A stretch of 30,374 nt of DNA from SUG2458 sp051872335 (GCA_051872335.1 JBJEDT010000028.1:1-30374); one strand, 5' to 3'; numbered from the stretch's first letter, positions 7,555-15,801 are shown. Translations and numbers: made by a program. Notes: generated by a model not told the origin, from the letters alone.

Positions 7555-9021
7555 ATGAATTTTAAAAAATCATTTTCAACTGTTGCATTTGCATTATTAG
7601 CTTGTGCTAGTGTTGGTGCTTTAACTTCATGTGGTGAAGATCCTGAAAGAGTAGTTTTTTGGCACACAATGGGTAAAACTAATCAAGCATTATTAAATGA
7701 AATGATTGAAGCTTTCCAAGAATCAGATGAAGGAAAAAATCCTGATGGTAGTCCAATCGTTGTCGAACATGCTGCTCAAGGTGGTTACACAGATATTAAA
7801 GCAAAATTATTAAAAGCTATTCCAGCTAAAACTACTCCTACAATGGCATTTGCTTATCCTGATCATGTTGCAGAATATATTAATGCAGGGGCTGTTTTAA
7901 AATTAGATGATATGATTGCTAGTAAAGAATACGGATTATTAGAAGAATTAGCAGATTATTCTATTTATTGGAGTGAAGGTACTTGCTATGATACAGCAGG
8001 TTCTGTATATTCTGTTCCATTTACTAAATCAACAGAAGTAATTTTCTATAATGCTACTGTTTTTAAAGAAATGGGATATGAGATTCCTACATCTTGGTAT
8101 AATGAAAAAGATCCAAATGATGTTACAACTATGTTTGGTTTATGCCGTAAGATGAAATCTGACTATGAAACATGGTATAGAAAACATAATTCCACTGCTA
8201 CTGCAGATCAAGTTACTGCAGCTGCCAAAGCTTTTGTACCTTTAGGTTATGACTCTGATGATAATATGTACATTACATTAAGTGAACAATTAGGAATTCC
8301 TTACACTTCATTAAATGATGATATGTCAGGTAACTTTGACTTTGGTGGTTCTGACTTAAAAGGAAATTCAGAAGCTCGTGCATTAATCAAGAGACTTAGA
8401 GGTTATTACGATGAAGGATTATTTGTAACAAAAGGTACTTTACCAAATAATACTTATACATCAACTAAATTCACTTCTGAAGCTTTATGGATGTCAATTG
8501 GTTCTACTGGTGGTACTTCATACAATAAGAGTGATAAATTTGAAGTTGCTGTAGCACCAATTCCTCAACAAGATCCTTCAAATCCAAAAGTAATTTCTCA
8601 AGGACCTTCTATTTGTTTCTTCAAAAACTCAAAAATTAATGAACAAGCACAAATTAACTCATGGAAATTCTATAAGTTCATTACTTCACCAGAAAATACA
8701 GCTGCTTATGCAATGTTAACTGGTTATGAACCTGTTAGATTAAGTGCTTATGAATCAGAAGACTATGTATATCACAAAGATATAACTAGAGACGATGCTG
8801 ATTTATATACAAAAGTTGCTAATCTAACATCTTCATCAGCTGTTACAGGCGCATATTTCACATCACCTGCTTTCGTTGGTTCAGCAACTGCTCGTGAACA
8901 AGTAGGTGGTATTATTACTCAAACAATGTTAGAAACTAATATTTCTGCATCTCATACTTTAGACCAAGAATTAGATGAGAATTTCTATAACGCAATGATG
9001 GAATGTTTGTTTGCTGTATAA
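7555..9021 (+). CDS. Extracellular solute-binding lipoprotein of the ABC importer
   Basis: 488 residues. The N-terminus is a lipoprotein signal: charged MNFKKS, a hydrophobic core, and lipobox LTSC with lipid-bearing Cys26. The mature protein starts with ERVVFWHTMG, the usual first strand of family 1 (sugar-type) binding proteins. The later YSVPFTKSTEVIFYNATVF and EALWMSIGSTGGTSY segments fit the hinge and ligand-cleft strands of this fold. It delivers substrate to the permeases from the outer face of the membrane. It follows both permease genes by 55 bases with GAAAGGA as ribosome site. CUT1 relatives bind oligosaccharides or glycerol phosphates. The nuclease downstream makes nucleotides or nucleosides another possibility, but the ligand cannot be told from the sequence. 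Confidence 0.92.
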   Translation: MNFKKSFSTVAFALLACASVGALTSCGEDPERVVFWHTMGKTNQALLNEMIEAFQESDEGKNPDGSPIVVEHAAQGGYTDIKAKLLKAIPAKTTPTMAFAYPDHVAEYINAGAVLKLDDMIASKEYGLLEELADYSIYWSEGTCYDTAGSVYSVPFTKSTEVIFYNATVFKEMGYEIPTSWYNEKDPNDVTTMFGLCRKMKSDYETWYRKHNSTATADQVTAAAKAFVPLGYDSDDNMYITLSEQLGIPYTSLNDDMSGNFDFGGSDLKGNSEARALIKRLRGYYDEGLFVTKGTLPNNTYTSTKFTSEALWMSIGSTGGTSYNKSDKFEVAVAPIPQQDPSNPKVISQGPSICFFKNSKINEQAQINSWKFYKFITSPENTAAYAMLTGYEPVRLSAYESEDYVYHKDITRDDADLYTKVANLTSSSAVTGAYFTSPAFVGSATAREQVGGIITQTMLETNISASHTLDQELDENFYNAMMECLFAV

Positions 9022-9039
9022 TTTAATGGAGGTAGTAAT

Positions 9040-10455
9040 ATGAAAAATAAAAATGTATTATTTTTTGCTACCACTCTTCTAATTTTGGGGGTATGTCCTT
9101 CTTTAACTTCTTGTGTAAAAGAAATTGATTATGTTTCTCAAGTTCATTTAGATTTAGATAAACAAGATTGGGCTTATTCAGATTTTCTTACTACAGGATG
9201 TGGTGTTGTAACTTTAAAAAATGGTGTAGATGGTGACACAGCTCACTTCTACACCCAATCTAATAAAGTAATTTCTGGACGTTTTAATGGTGTCGATACA
9301 CCTGAATCAACTGGTAAACTAGAAGAATGGGGAAAAACAGCTTCTAAATATACTACTGGTTTATTAGAAAACGCTAAAACTATTTTACTTGAAACTGACC
9401 GTGGCCCAACTAATGGAGCTCCTACTACTAGTACTGAAGGTGATAGTAATGGTCGTTATATGGTTTGGGTATGGATCTCAGATAGAACTATTGATGAAGA
9501 AGATGGCTCTGGATTTAAATTAGTCAATTTAGGTTTAGTTCAAGAAGGATTATCACCTGCTAAGGGTATTAGTGGTACTTACTATGAGGAAGTATTTTTA
9601 AAAGCAGACTCTCAAGCTCAAAAGCTCAAACTATATATTTGGTCGAATGAAAAAGATCCTGATTTTAACTATGGTGGAGCTATCAATATTACATTAAAAG
9701 AATTCTGGAGTGATCCAGAACAATATGATGGTGGCTATTATTGTTTTGAAGCTATTGTTACCAAAAAAGTTGGTGATGATGCATATGTTGAATATTACGA
9801 GGTAAATGACATAACTGGCGAAACTGAAAGATTTGGTATGTTTATCTTTACAATGTATGCAAAAACTTCATCAAAATATTTGAAAGAAGGAAGAAAATTA
9901 CATGTTGTTGCAAATATTTCTTCTCGCTATGGAAATTATCAAGCACACAATACAGAATTCCCATTAATGGCTTCAAATGCTAATCCTGAAAAACATACTT
10001 ATATAATGGATGATGTTGTTTACGATATCATGAAACCAACTACTTTAGTTGCTAGCGAATTCAATTCTGAAAGCAACAGAAATCAATACATTAACTCGTT
10101 GGTAAAACTTGAAGGTCTAACTGTTACTGGTGGATACGGTGGTTTATTAGAAACTGACAAAACTACTGGTCAAAATTATGATGACAATGCTATGACTCTT
10201 TACTGTAAAGATAAAGATAATAATAGTTTACAAGTTAGAATCAGTGATTCTGCTGTCATTAAAAATTTTGATGATGGTAATATTCAATCATATACCTACT
10301 TTAAGAATTTATCAGACGAAGGTGTTACATTTGATTTTGTTGGTTACAAATCTAGATATGTAAGTGAAACTACTGGAAAAATAACATATCAATTAATGTT
10401 ATATTCTGATTCAGATATTACATATTATGGCTTAGAAGGCTTAAAAGAAGCTTAA
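9040..10455 (+). CDS. Surface lipoprotein with staphylococcal-nuclease (thermonuclease) domain
   Basis: 471 residues. A signal peptide ends in lipobox LTSC (Cys25). Residues about 58-202 are an SNase-like domain with all key residues: Asp64/Asp66 in VDGDT, Arg81 and Asp86-Thr87-x-Glu89 in GRFNGVDTPES, and Arg139 in NGRYMVWVW. These match Asp21, Arg35, Asp40-Thr41, Glu43 and Arg87 of the Staphylococcus enzyme, so calcium-dependent cleavage of DNA and RNA is expected. The NLGLVQEGLS helix and FLKADSQAQKLKLYIW also fit. The remaining 270 residues are not nuclease: two beta-rich segments (about 215-315 and 350-465) look like OB folds. The gene sits 18 bases after the binding protein. The combination resembles the mycoplasma membrane nuclease MG186 next to MG187-189. 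Confidence 0.9.
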   Translation: MKNKNVLFFATTLLILGVCPSLTSCVKEIDYVSQVHLDLDKQDWAYSDFLTTGCGVVTLKNGVDGDTAHFYTQSNKVISGRFNGVDTPESTGKLEEWGKTASKYTTGLLENAKTILLETDRGPTNGAPTTSTEGDSNGRYMVWVWISDRTIDEEDGSGFKLVNLGLVQEGLSPAKGISGTYYEEVFLKADSQAQKLKLYIWSNEKDPDFNYGGAINITLKEFWSDPEQYDGGYYCFEAIVTKKVGDDAYVEYYEVNDITGETERFGMFIFTMYAKTSSKYLKEGRKLHVVANISSRYGNYQAHNTEFPLMASNANPEKHTYIMDDVVYDIMKPTTLVASEFNSESNRNQYINSLVKLEGLTVTGGYGGLLETDKTTGQNYDDNAMTLYCKDKDNNSLQVRISDSAVIKNFDDGNIQSYTYFKNLSDEGVTFDFVGYKSRYVSETTGKITYQLMLYSDSDITYYGLEGLKEA

Positions 10456-10481
10456 GAGTTTATAACTTGGAAAGGAAAATT

Positions 10482-11486
10482 ATGAAAAAAGTTAACTGTT
10501 TATTACTAGGATTACTTAGTATTTCTGCTGTAGCTGGTTTATCTTCATGTGAAGAGCGTCTTTCTGATGAAGAACTTGTTGCTTCAGTCAAGGCATCACT
10601 TGTATTCCCTAACTTAACTTCTGGTGTTAAATTTGATTTCGAAGTTTACAATGAAATTGATGAGGTTTCTATTACTTATGAATCTTCAAATCCTGAAGTT
10701 TTATCGTTTAATGATGAAAATACAATGTGTTATGTTAATGCACCTGAAGCAGGTTCAAGTGAAATATTAACTTCATTTACAGCAACTTTTAATTATAAAG
10801 ATGTTACTGATACAAAATTATTTAAAGTAAGAGTATTACCTTCAGGTCATTTTACAACAGTTACTGAATTGGTACAATTGGCTGATGATGGTAACTCAGG
10901 ACCTTATGAATATAGCGCTTATGCTTTAAAAGCTGTTTTAATTGCTACAACAGAAAAGTCTTCTCTTTTCTATGATGGCACAGGATATATCTATGCATAT
11001 AAAGTTTGTACATATGATATTGGCTCATATCTATTTTTAGATGGATCTATTTCTTTATATGGTGGAATTATTGAGTTAAATTCTGATACAACTTTTGGAA
11101 CATTATACGAAGAAATACCTTTTGAAGTTCCAGAGTTTAGTCCAACTGAATTTACTTCTGATTTTTCATATAACGTATGGTATACTGGTAATCCATCAAT
11201 GGCTACATATTGTGGATCAATGGTAAAAATTACTGGTACTCCAAAATTGACAATGTATGATGATGGAGTAACTGTAAAATATTATAATCTTGATATTAGT
11301 AATATAACACAAGTTACTGGTTCAATTTTATATCCATCTGATGAGATTGGCAGTGTTTTAGAACAAGCAGCTAATGATAAAAAAGAAGTAATAGTAGAAG
11401 GTTATTCAATCTATATTTCAGGTAGTTCTTCTAAATATTTAAATATTATTGCGACAAGTGTTCAACTAGTTGAATCAAATAATTAA
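10482..11486 (+). CDS. Lipoprotein with Ig-like and tandem OB-like domains
   Basis: 334 residues from ATG 10482, which follows AAAGGA; an upstream in-frame TTG at 10467 has no ribosome site. The lipobox is LSSC (Cys23). Residues about 30-120 resemble an atypical bacterial Ig-like domain: EVSITYESSNPEVLSF, then TSFTATFNY and KLFKVRVLPSG. Residues about 145-205 (ALKAVLIATTEKSSLFYDGTG, split as ALKAVLIATTEKS and SLFYDGTGYIYAY, then GSYLFLDGSISLYGGIIEL) fit an OB fold. A second OB-like unit spans about 247-330 (SMVKITGTPKL to LNIIATSVQLV). OB folds often hold nucleic acid, which would suit its position as the last gene behind the nuclease. Homology is judged by eye only; a sugar- or protein-binding role is possible. 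A strong terminator follows. Confidence 0.8.
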   Translation: MKKVNCLLLGLLSISAVAGLSSCEERLSDEELVASVKASLVFPNLTSGVKFDFEVYNEIDEVSITYESSNPEVLSFNDENTMCYVNAPEAGSSEILTSFTATFNYKDVTDTKLFKVRVLPSGHFTTVTELVQLADDGNSGPYEYSAYALKAVLIATTEKSSLFYDGTGYIYAYKVCTYDIGSYLFLDGSISLYGGIIELNSDTTFGTLYEEIPFEVPEFSPTEFTSDFSYNVWYTGNPSMATYCGSMVKITGTPKLTMYDDGVTVKYYNLDISNITQVTGSILYPSDEIGSVLEQAANDKKEVIVEGYSIYISGSSSKYLNIIATSVQLVESNN

Positions 11487-11495
11487 TAAGTACAT

Positions 11496-11530
11496 AAGCA
11501 AGGCTATATTATAATTAGCCTTGCTTTTTT
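11496..11530 (+). terminator. Strong terminator of the ABC/nuclease operon
   Basis: AAGCAAGGCTA (11496-11506) pairs perfectly over 11 bases with TAGCCTTGCTT (11516-11526). The loop is nine bases and the T run is 11525-11530. Confidence 0.95.
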
Positions 11531-11548
11531 AAAAAAGAAAACAAACTA

Positions 11549-11577
11549 TTGAAATAAAATGAAAATTAGGTTATTAT
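11549..11577 (+). promoter_or_regulatory. Promoter of tRNA-Lys
   Basis: TTGAAA (11549-11554), 17 bases, TATTAT (11572-11577). The predicted start near 11584 is just ahead of the tRNA. A consensus TATAAT at 11575-11580 overlaps but would need a 20-base spacer. Confidence 0.6.
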
Positions 11578-11591
11578 AATTAAGCATTTAT

Positions 11592-11667
11592 GGACTGTTA
11601 GCTCAGCTGGTAGAGCAACTGACTCTTAATCAGTGGGTCACGGGTTCGATTCCCTTACAGTCCACCA
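11592..11667 (+). tRNA. tRNA-Lys, anticodon CTT
   Basis: 76 bases with encoded CCA (11665-11667). Acceptor stem GGACTGT/ACAGTCC is perfect. D arm is GCTC-AGCTGGTA-GAGC. Anticodon arm ACTGA-CTCTTAA-TCAGT gives CTT at positions 34-36, reading AAG. The T arm ACGGG-TTCGATT-CCCTT has a C-T mismatch at its second pair (50-64); otherwise all stems are complete. It stands alone with its own promoter and terminator. Confidence 0.97.
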
Positions 11668-11678
11668 TGTTGCTAAAT

Positions 11679-11708
11679 AAGATTAATCACTATTGGTTAA
11701 TCTTTTTT
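11679..11708 (+). terminator. Terminator of tRNA-Lys
   Basis: AAGATTAATC (11679-11688) pairs with GGTTAATCTT (11695-11704), ten pairs with one wobble and a six-base loop, then T to 11708. Confidence 0.85.
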
Positions 11709-11740
11709 ATTTCATATAATTATTCTTTATCAAATAATTT

Positions 11741-11749
11741 TGTTATAAT
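11741..11749 (+). promoter_or_regulatory. Extended -10 promoter of the orphan lipoprotein gene
   Basis: TGTTATAAT is a full extended -10 (TG-N-TATAAT). No convincing -35 is present, which such promoters tolerate. AGGAG at 11756-11760 and ATG 11771 follow closely. Confidence 0.55.
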
Positions 11750-11770
11750 AATAATAGGAGATGATTCTTT

Positions 11771-12646
11771 ATGAAAAAAGAATTAAAAATTTTATTATCG
11801 TTATGTTGTTTAATTACCTTATCATCTTGCTCTAAAGGAGTAACAATCAATAAGTTGATTGGCACATATGAATTATCTAATTACGATTTTGATTATATCG
11901 ATGAGAATATTTCTGATATTGATGTAAAAGAACGAGATAATATAAGAGCGTATTTAGTAATAACAGGAGAAGAATATGGTTTTTATGTTTATGAAGATAA
12001 TAATACAGTCATTGATGCAAAAGAAGTTTTATTAACTTATAAATATGATTCAGATGATACTAATAAAATTACTTCTATCGAATATAGTTTAGAAACAAGT
12101 GATTTAAAATATGGCATACCTGGTGGTTATAAAGAAGTCTTAAAAGTTGAAAAGGAAAATCTCACTTCTAAAAGACAAGATAAAAATGCCAATGATGATG
12201 TTTTTTATAAAAGAGTACAATACACAAAGATAAATAATTTAAGTTCATTAGATGATTTGGAAAACTTATTAAACATTGAATTGCCTTTTATCTCATATAA
12301 AATGTATAAAATGCATGCTTCATTTATATTAGATCTAAAATCAACTTATGAACAATCTGAAAAATATGTTTATTATTTATATGATATTAATGGTTATACT
12401 TCTAAAGCAACTATTTATTATGCATTAAAAGAAAATAAGATACCTACTGTTATTGAAGATGTAGATGTAACTTTAAAAACTATCGATAATATAGAGTATT
12501 ATATATTAAATGATATATCTTATTCTTATATAACAAGTGTTCCCAGTTATTTATATGCTTCTACTAGTGATTGGTTTATAAAACTTAATCGAGCATTTGA
12601 TTTGGATATTCAAGATTATATTAACAATGCATTAGAAAATGCTTAG
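11771..12646 (+). CDS. Lipoprotein of unknown function
   Basis: 291 residues. The N-terminus is a lipoprotein signal with lipobox LSSC (Cys20). The mature part begins INKLIGTYELSNYDF, the kind of opening seen in lipocalin-like or calycin beta-barrels (GTY/GxW near the start of strand A), but the resemblance is weak. The protein is rich in Tyr, Asp, Asn and Ile with no Cys after the lipobox, and seems mostly beta structure. I recognise no catalytic motif. It forms a single-gene unit with its own extended -10 promoter and an A-T-rich hairpin after it. Codon use is more A/T-ending than in the operon genes upstream. Confidence 0.78.
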   Translation: MKKELKILLSLCCLITLSSCSKGVTINKLIGTYELSNYDFDYIDENISDIDVKERDNIRAYLVITGEEYGFYVYEDNNTVIDAKEVLLTYKYDSDDTNKITSIEYSLETSDLKYGIPGGYKEVLKVEKENLTSKRQDKNANDDVFYKRVQYTKINNLSSLDDLENLLNIELPFISYKMYKMHASFILDLKSTYEQSEKYVYYLYDINGYTSKATIYYALKENKIPTVIEDVDVTLKTIDNIEYYILNDISYSYITSVPSYLYASTSDWFIKLNRAFDLDIQDYINNALENA

Positions 12647-12691
12647 TGAATTATTATATTATCTCTTTTTAATAATTTCTTTGAAGTGGAC

Positions 12692-12720
12692 AAAATAATA
12701 TTGTTATTATTTTAATTTTT
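12692..12720 (+). terminator. Weak A-T hairpin terminator
   Basis: AAAATAATA (12692-12700) pairs perfectly with TATTATTTT (12705-12713) across a TTGT loop, then AATTTTT follows. The stem has no G-C pair, so termination is probably partial. Confidence 0.4.
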
Positions 12721-12725
12721 TACTA

Positions 12726-12734
12726 TGCTATAAT
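12726..12734 (+). promoter_or_regulatory. Extended -10 promoter of the acyltransferase gene
   Basis: TGCTATAAT is a perfect extended -10. It lies inside a TACTAT-GCTATA-ATAGTA dyad (12721-12738). AAAGGA at 12748-12753 is the ribosome site for ATG 12764. Confidence 0.55.
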
Positions 12735-12763
12735 AGTATAACGGTAGAAAGGAAAATCATTAC

Positions 12764-14041
12764 ATGGCTCAAAATTGGTACAAATTAGATAATGCTGCAA
12801 AATTATTTCCATCATTATATAAAGATTCAGATCGTAATGGTTTTCGTATTGCAGCAATCTTAAAAGAAGATATACAAGAAGAAGCATTAAGTGAAGCTTT
12901 AATTGAAACTTTAAAAAGATATCCCTCATATTGTGTCAAGTTAAAAAGGGGTTTCTTCTGGTATTACTTTGATCATAACTTTGAAAAGCCTAATATTCAA
13001 AAAGAATTACCAGTTTTGTTTTCGAATATTCAATTATATAAAAATAATAATTTTTTATTTTCAGTTTGTGTTAATAAAAGAAGAATTTCTTTAGATGTTT
13101 TTCATTCTCTAGGAGATGGAACAGGTGCGTTAGAGTTTTTTAAAACACTTTGCTATTATTATCTTATTAATATCGGTAAGAAAATTGATAATGACGAAGG
13201 ATTAATTAAAACTAACGAAATTGAAAAAACTATTTCTGAAATTGATGATTCTTTTGTAACTAATTATAAAAAAGGTAAATCATATGATAAAGAGGATAAA
13301 GCTTTATCATTTACTGGAAGAAGGTATCCATATAATTGGATAGGTATTGTTCATACTCTTGTAGATTTAGATAGTATTAAAAAAGCTGCTCATAAATATG
13401 AATGCACGATTACTGAATATTTAGGGGCTTGTATTTTGTATTCTTCTTATGAAACGTATTTTAAAAATCAAAAATTTGACAAGAAAAAGAAAATGAAATT
13501 ATTTATTCCAGTTAATGCTCGTAAATTTTTTGATTCAAAAACGATAAGAAATTTTGCATTGTATGTCAGAACGAATATGGATTTCAATCAAGAAGATTTA
13601 ACTTTTGAAGATATGGTTAATGAAATGAAAAGGACCTTTAAAGAAGAGTTGACTAAAGAAAAATTGGAACAGAGAATTGTTCAAAATGTTAAAATAGAAA
13701 AATCTTTTATTGTTCGTATATTACCACTCTTTATAAAAGATATAGCGATGAAAATTGGTTATAACATAATGGGTAATGGTGTTAATACTTTAAGCATTTC
13801 AAATCTTGGTGTTGTTAAATTACCTAAATCTATGGAAGAATGCATTGATAGATTAGAATTTGAAATTGGAGTATCTAAAGGAACACCATCAAATTTTGGA
13901 GTTATTACTTTTAAAGATACTTTATGTTTTACTCTAACTACATTATTAATAGAAAGAAAATTCATATCTAAAATATATGAATGTTTTAATCGAGATGATG
14001 TTTCTTTCTATGTAGAAACTAATGATTTGGAGGTGTATTGA
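12764..14041 (+). CDS. Condensation/alcohol-acyltransferase-like protein
   Basis: 425 residues, cytosolic, no signal or membrane segment. The layout fits the chloramphenicol-acetyltransferase/condensation superfamily seen in alcohol acetyltransferases and PapA-type enzymes. An N-terminal half contains the degenerate active-site motif FHSLGDGTGALEFF, with His114 and Asp118-Gly119 in place of HHxxxDG; a second half contains the family's NLG-type strand segment (TLSISNLGVVKLP). The first histidine of HH is Phe here; the second, catalytic one is kept. The acyl donor and acceptor are unknown. The next gene begins two bases after the stop, so the pair is coupled. I recall this pair (acyltransferase plus zinc-ribbon DUF6320-like membrane protein) in other gut Firmicutes; that is memory, not a search. 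Confidence 0.75.
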   Translation: MAQNWYKLDNAAKLFPSLYKDSDRNGFRIAAILKEDIQEEALSEALIETLKRYPSYCVKLKRGFFWYYFDHNFEKPNIQKELPVLFSNIQLYKNNNFLFSVCVNKRRISLDVFHSLGDGTGALEFFKTLCYYYLINIGKKIDNDEGLIKTNEIEKTISEIDDSFVTNYKKGKSYDKEDKALSFTGRRYPYNWIGIVHTLVDLDSIKKAAHKYECTITEYLGACILYSSYETYFKNQKFDKKKKMKLFIPVNARKFFDSKTIRNFALYVRTNMDFNQEDLTFEDMVNEMKRTFKEELTKEKLEQRIVQNVKIEKSFIVRILPLFIKDIAMKIGYNIMGNGVNTLSISNLGVVKLPKSMEECIDRLEFEIGVSKGTPSNFGVITFKDTLCFTLTTLLIERKFISKIYECFNRDDVSFYVETNDLEVY

Positions 14042-14042
14042 T

Positions 14043-14747
14043 ATGAAGCATTGTAAGAATTGTAATATTGATGTAAATACCGAAGGTCATGTTTGTCCTA
14101 TTTGTAATGAAGTTTTAGTTGAACAAAAAAGTAGTAATGTAAATAAACCAAATGGATATCCACAATTAAGTAACAAGCATAGATTTCCATTTGTTGTTAA
14201 ATTATTTGCGTTTTTATCTATTATTGCTTCTATAGTTTGTGGATTTATAAATTATAAAACTTTTAATAGTGAATCTCCTTCTTATTGGGCAATTATTGTT
14301 ATCGCTGGCATTTTATATTGCTGGGGTATTGCAAGGATTTTTTCTTATAAGAGAATATCATTTGCAACTCGATTTTTCTATTTAATTTTATTTACAATTA
14401 TTTATATTGTTGGTATTGAAATTTGTTTGACAATATTTAACATTAGAGAAGTTATTTCATGGTCTTTAACATATGTATCACCTATTTTAATAATTGTTGG
14501 ACTAATTGTTATTCAGGTAGTAGGTTATGCAAGTAGAAGAAATTTCGGTGATGCTATAATGAGTTGTTTTTATTTAACTTTAATAGCGTTAATTCCTTAT
14601 ATTGTTTATTTGGTAGCACCATCTTATATTGAAGTAGAATGGGCACCTATTAGTGGTATATTAGCAGGTGTATCAACTTTAATTGGTTTCTTCATTTTTA
14701 GATTTAGATCAACAAAAGAAGAACTAAAGAAGAGATTTAATATTTAA
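14043..14747 (+). CDS. Zinc-ribbon membrane protein (DUF6320-like)
   Basis: 234 residues from ATG 14043, one base after the upstream TGA, with GGAGG at 14029-14033 inside the previous gene. An in-frame ATG at 14022 is unlikely because it precedes this ribosome site. The N-terminus is a CxxC-x10-CxxC zinc ribbon (Cys4, Cys7, Cys18, Cys21). From about residue 43 there are six hydrophobic segments with short loops, and the tail is basic (RSTKEELKKRFNI). It probably sits in the membrane with the ribbon in the cytoplasm, next to the acyltransferase. A role in handing acyl groups or acceptors across the membrane is only a guess. Confidence 0.75.
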   Translation: MKHCKNCNIDVNTEGHVCPICNEVLVEQKSSNVNKPNGYPQLSNKHRFPFVVKLFAFLSIIASIVCGFINYKTFNSESPSYWAIIVIAGILYCWGIARIFSYKRISFATRFFYLILFTIIYIVGIEICLTIFNIREVISWSLTYVSPILIIVGLIVIQVVGYASRRNFGDAIMSCFYLTLIALIPYIVYLVAPSYIEVEWAPISGILAGVSTLIGFFIFRFRSTKEELKKRFNI

Positions 14748-14749
14748 TT

Positions 14750-14783
14750 GTTGGAACTTGTAATGGTTCCAACTTTTATTTTT
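14750..14783 (+). terminator. Terminator of the acyltransferase/membrane-protein operon
   Basis: GTTGGAAC (14750-14757) pairs perfectly with GTTCCAAC (14766-14773), eight-base loop, then TTTTATTTTT. The stop codon of the convergent alr gene (14776-14778) is inside the T-rich tail. Confidence 0.85.
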
Positions 14784-15774
14784 CGATATTTCTTATTAAT
14801 CTAGGAGATAAAAGAGTTGTTATTTCATATGGTGACATATTGTTATCTTTAGCAAGTTTTATAACTGTATTGTTTTTTCCAATAATTTCAATTTCTGCTG
14901 TTTTGTCATATTTTTTTGAAGAGAAAAACATACTAAAATCCATGCACATAGGACATGCTTTAATTAGTATTTCATTTCCTATATAGACATTAAAATTAAA
15001 ATCTTTTGGCCAACCATCTGCATATCCGAATCCAATCGTGTAAATGTAACCATCCTCTTTATTTAAATTATTTCCATAACCGACTTGCGAATTAGCAAAG
15101 ACTTTTTGTATTCTTATAATTTTTGAAGTTAATCTTAATACAGGTTTATAATCATTATATAATCCGTATAATGCAAGTCCTATTCTAGAAGAATTTGTAA
15201 TATTATCTTTAATATGCAAAGAGGAAGAAGATTTGATGTGTATTAAACCTTTAAAATGCATTTCCTTTAAAATGTCACTTATGCATTTTAACTGATTATC
15301 AAATTCATTAATGTCATAAATATGAGTACAAATTCCTTTTAAATAATTTTTGAATTCTTGCTTTTTTATAAATTCAAAGAATTCTTCTTTTGTGATACCA
15401 TCTCTATTCATTCCTGTTTCTATCATTGCATGCATTTTTACTTTATATTTAGAATTTATAAGTTTTTCTGTATATTCTTTTGAAGATGTTAATACTTCAA
15501 TATTATATCTATTTAGAATATCTAAATTATCATATGGAGTAAGTAGTAAAACATTATTAAAGATTAATTGTTTACGAATAGTTAAAGCTTCTTGAATTGT
15601 AGAAACTACATAACCATAGGGTTTAACTTTAGAAAGCATAGATGTTATTTGAGTTAATCCATGCCCATAAGCATTGGCTTTAACTACAAGGTATAAATTC
15701 GTAGGATTTTCTTTATATATTTTTGAATAGTTATCTAAAAGATTATTCATACTTAATGTAATATAAGCTCTCAT
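14776..15774 (-). CDS. alr: Alanine racemase
   Basis: Makes D-alanine for peptidoglycan using pyridoxal phosphate. 332 residues, short against the usual 360-390. The PLP lysine is Lys32 in VVKANAYGHG. The second-domain catalytic tyrosine is in QVGYGNNL, followed by the usual YTIGFGYADGWP. RIGLALYGLY carries the pyridine-contacting Arg, and CPMCMDFSM matches the RICMDQ site. All key residues are present, so the enzyme should be active despite its size; loops in the barrel are trimmed. It is transcribed alone, divergent from galU. Finding it argues that the organism makes, or recently made, a cell wall. Confidence 0.92.
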   Translation of the reverse strand: MRAYITLSMNNLLDNYSKIYKENPTNLYLVVKANAYGHGLTQITSMLSKVKPYGYVVSTIQEALTIRKQLIFNNVLLLTPYDNLDILNRYNIEVLTSSKEYTEKLINSKYKVKMHAMIETGMNRDGITKEEFFEFIKKQEFKNYLKGICTHIYDINEFDNQLKCISDILKEMHFKGLIHIKSSSSLHIKDNITNSSRIGLALYGLYNDYKPVLRLTSKIIRIQKVFANSQVGYGNNLNKEDGYIYTIGFGYADGWPKDFNFNVYIGNEILIKACPMCMDFSMFFSSKKYDKTAEIEIIGKNNTVIKLAKDNNMSPYEITTLLSPRLIRNIEK

Positions 15775-15795
15775 AAAAATTTCTCTTATAAATAA

Positions 15796-15801
15796 ATTAT
15801 A
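15796..15801 (-). promoter_or_regulatory. Candidate -10 box of alr
   Basis: Read on the minus strand this is TATAAT, 22 bases before the alr start. No good -35 is seen. The ribosome site (AAGAG) is weak. Confidence 0.4.
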
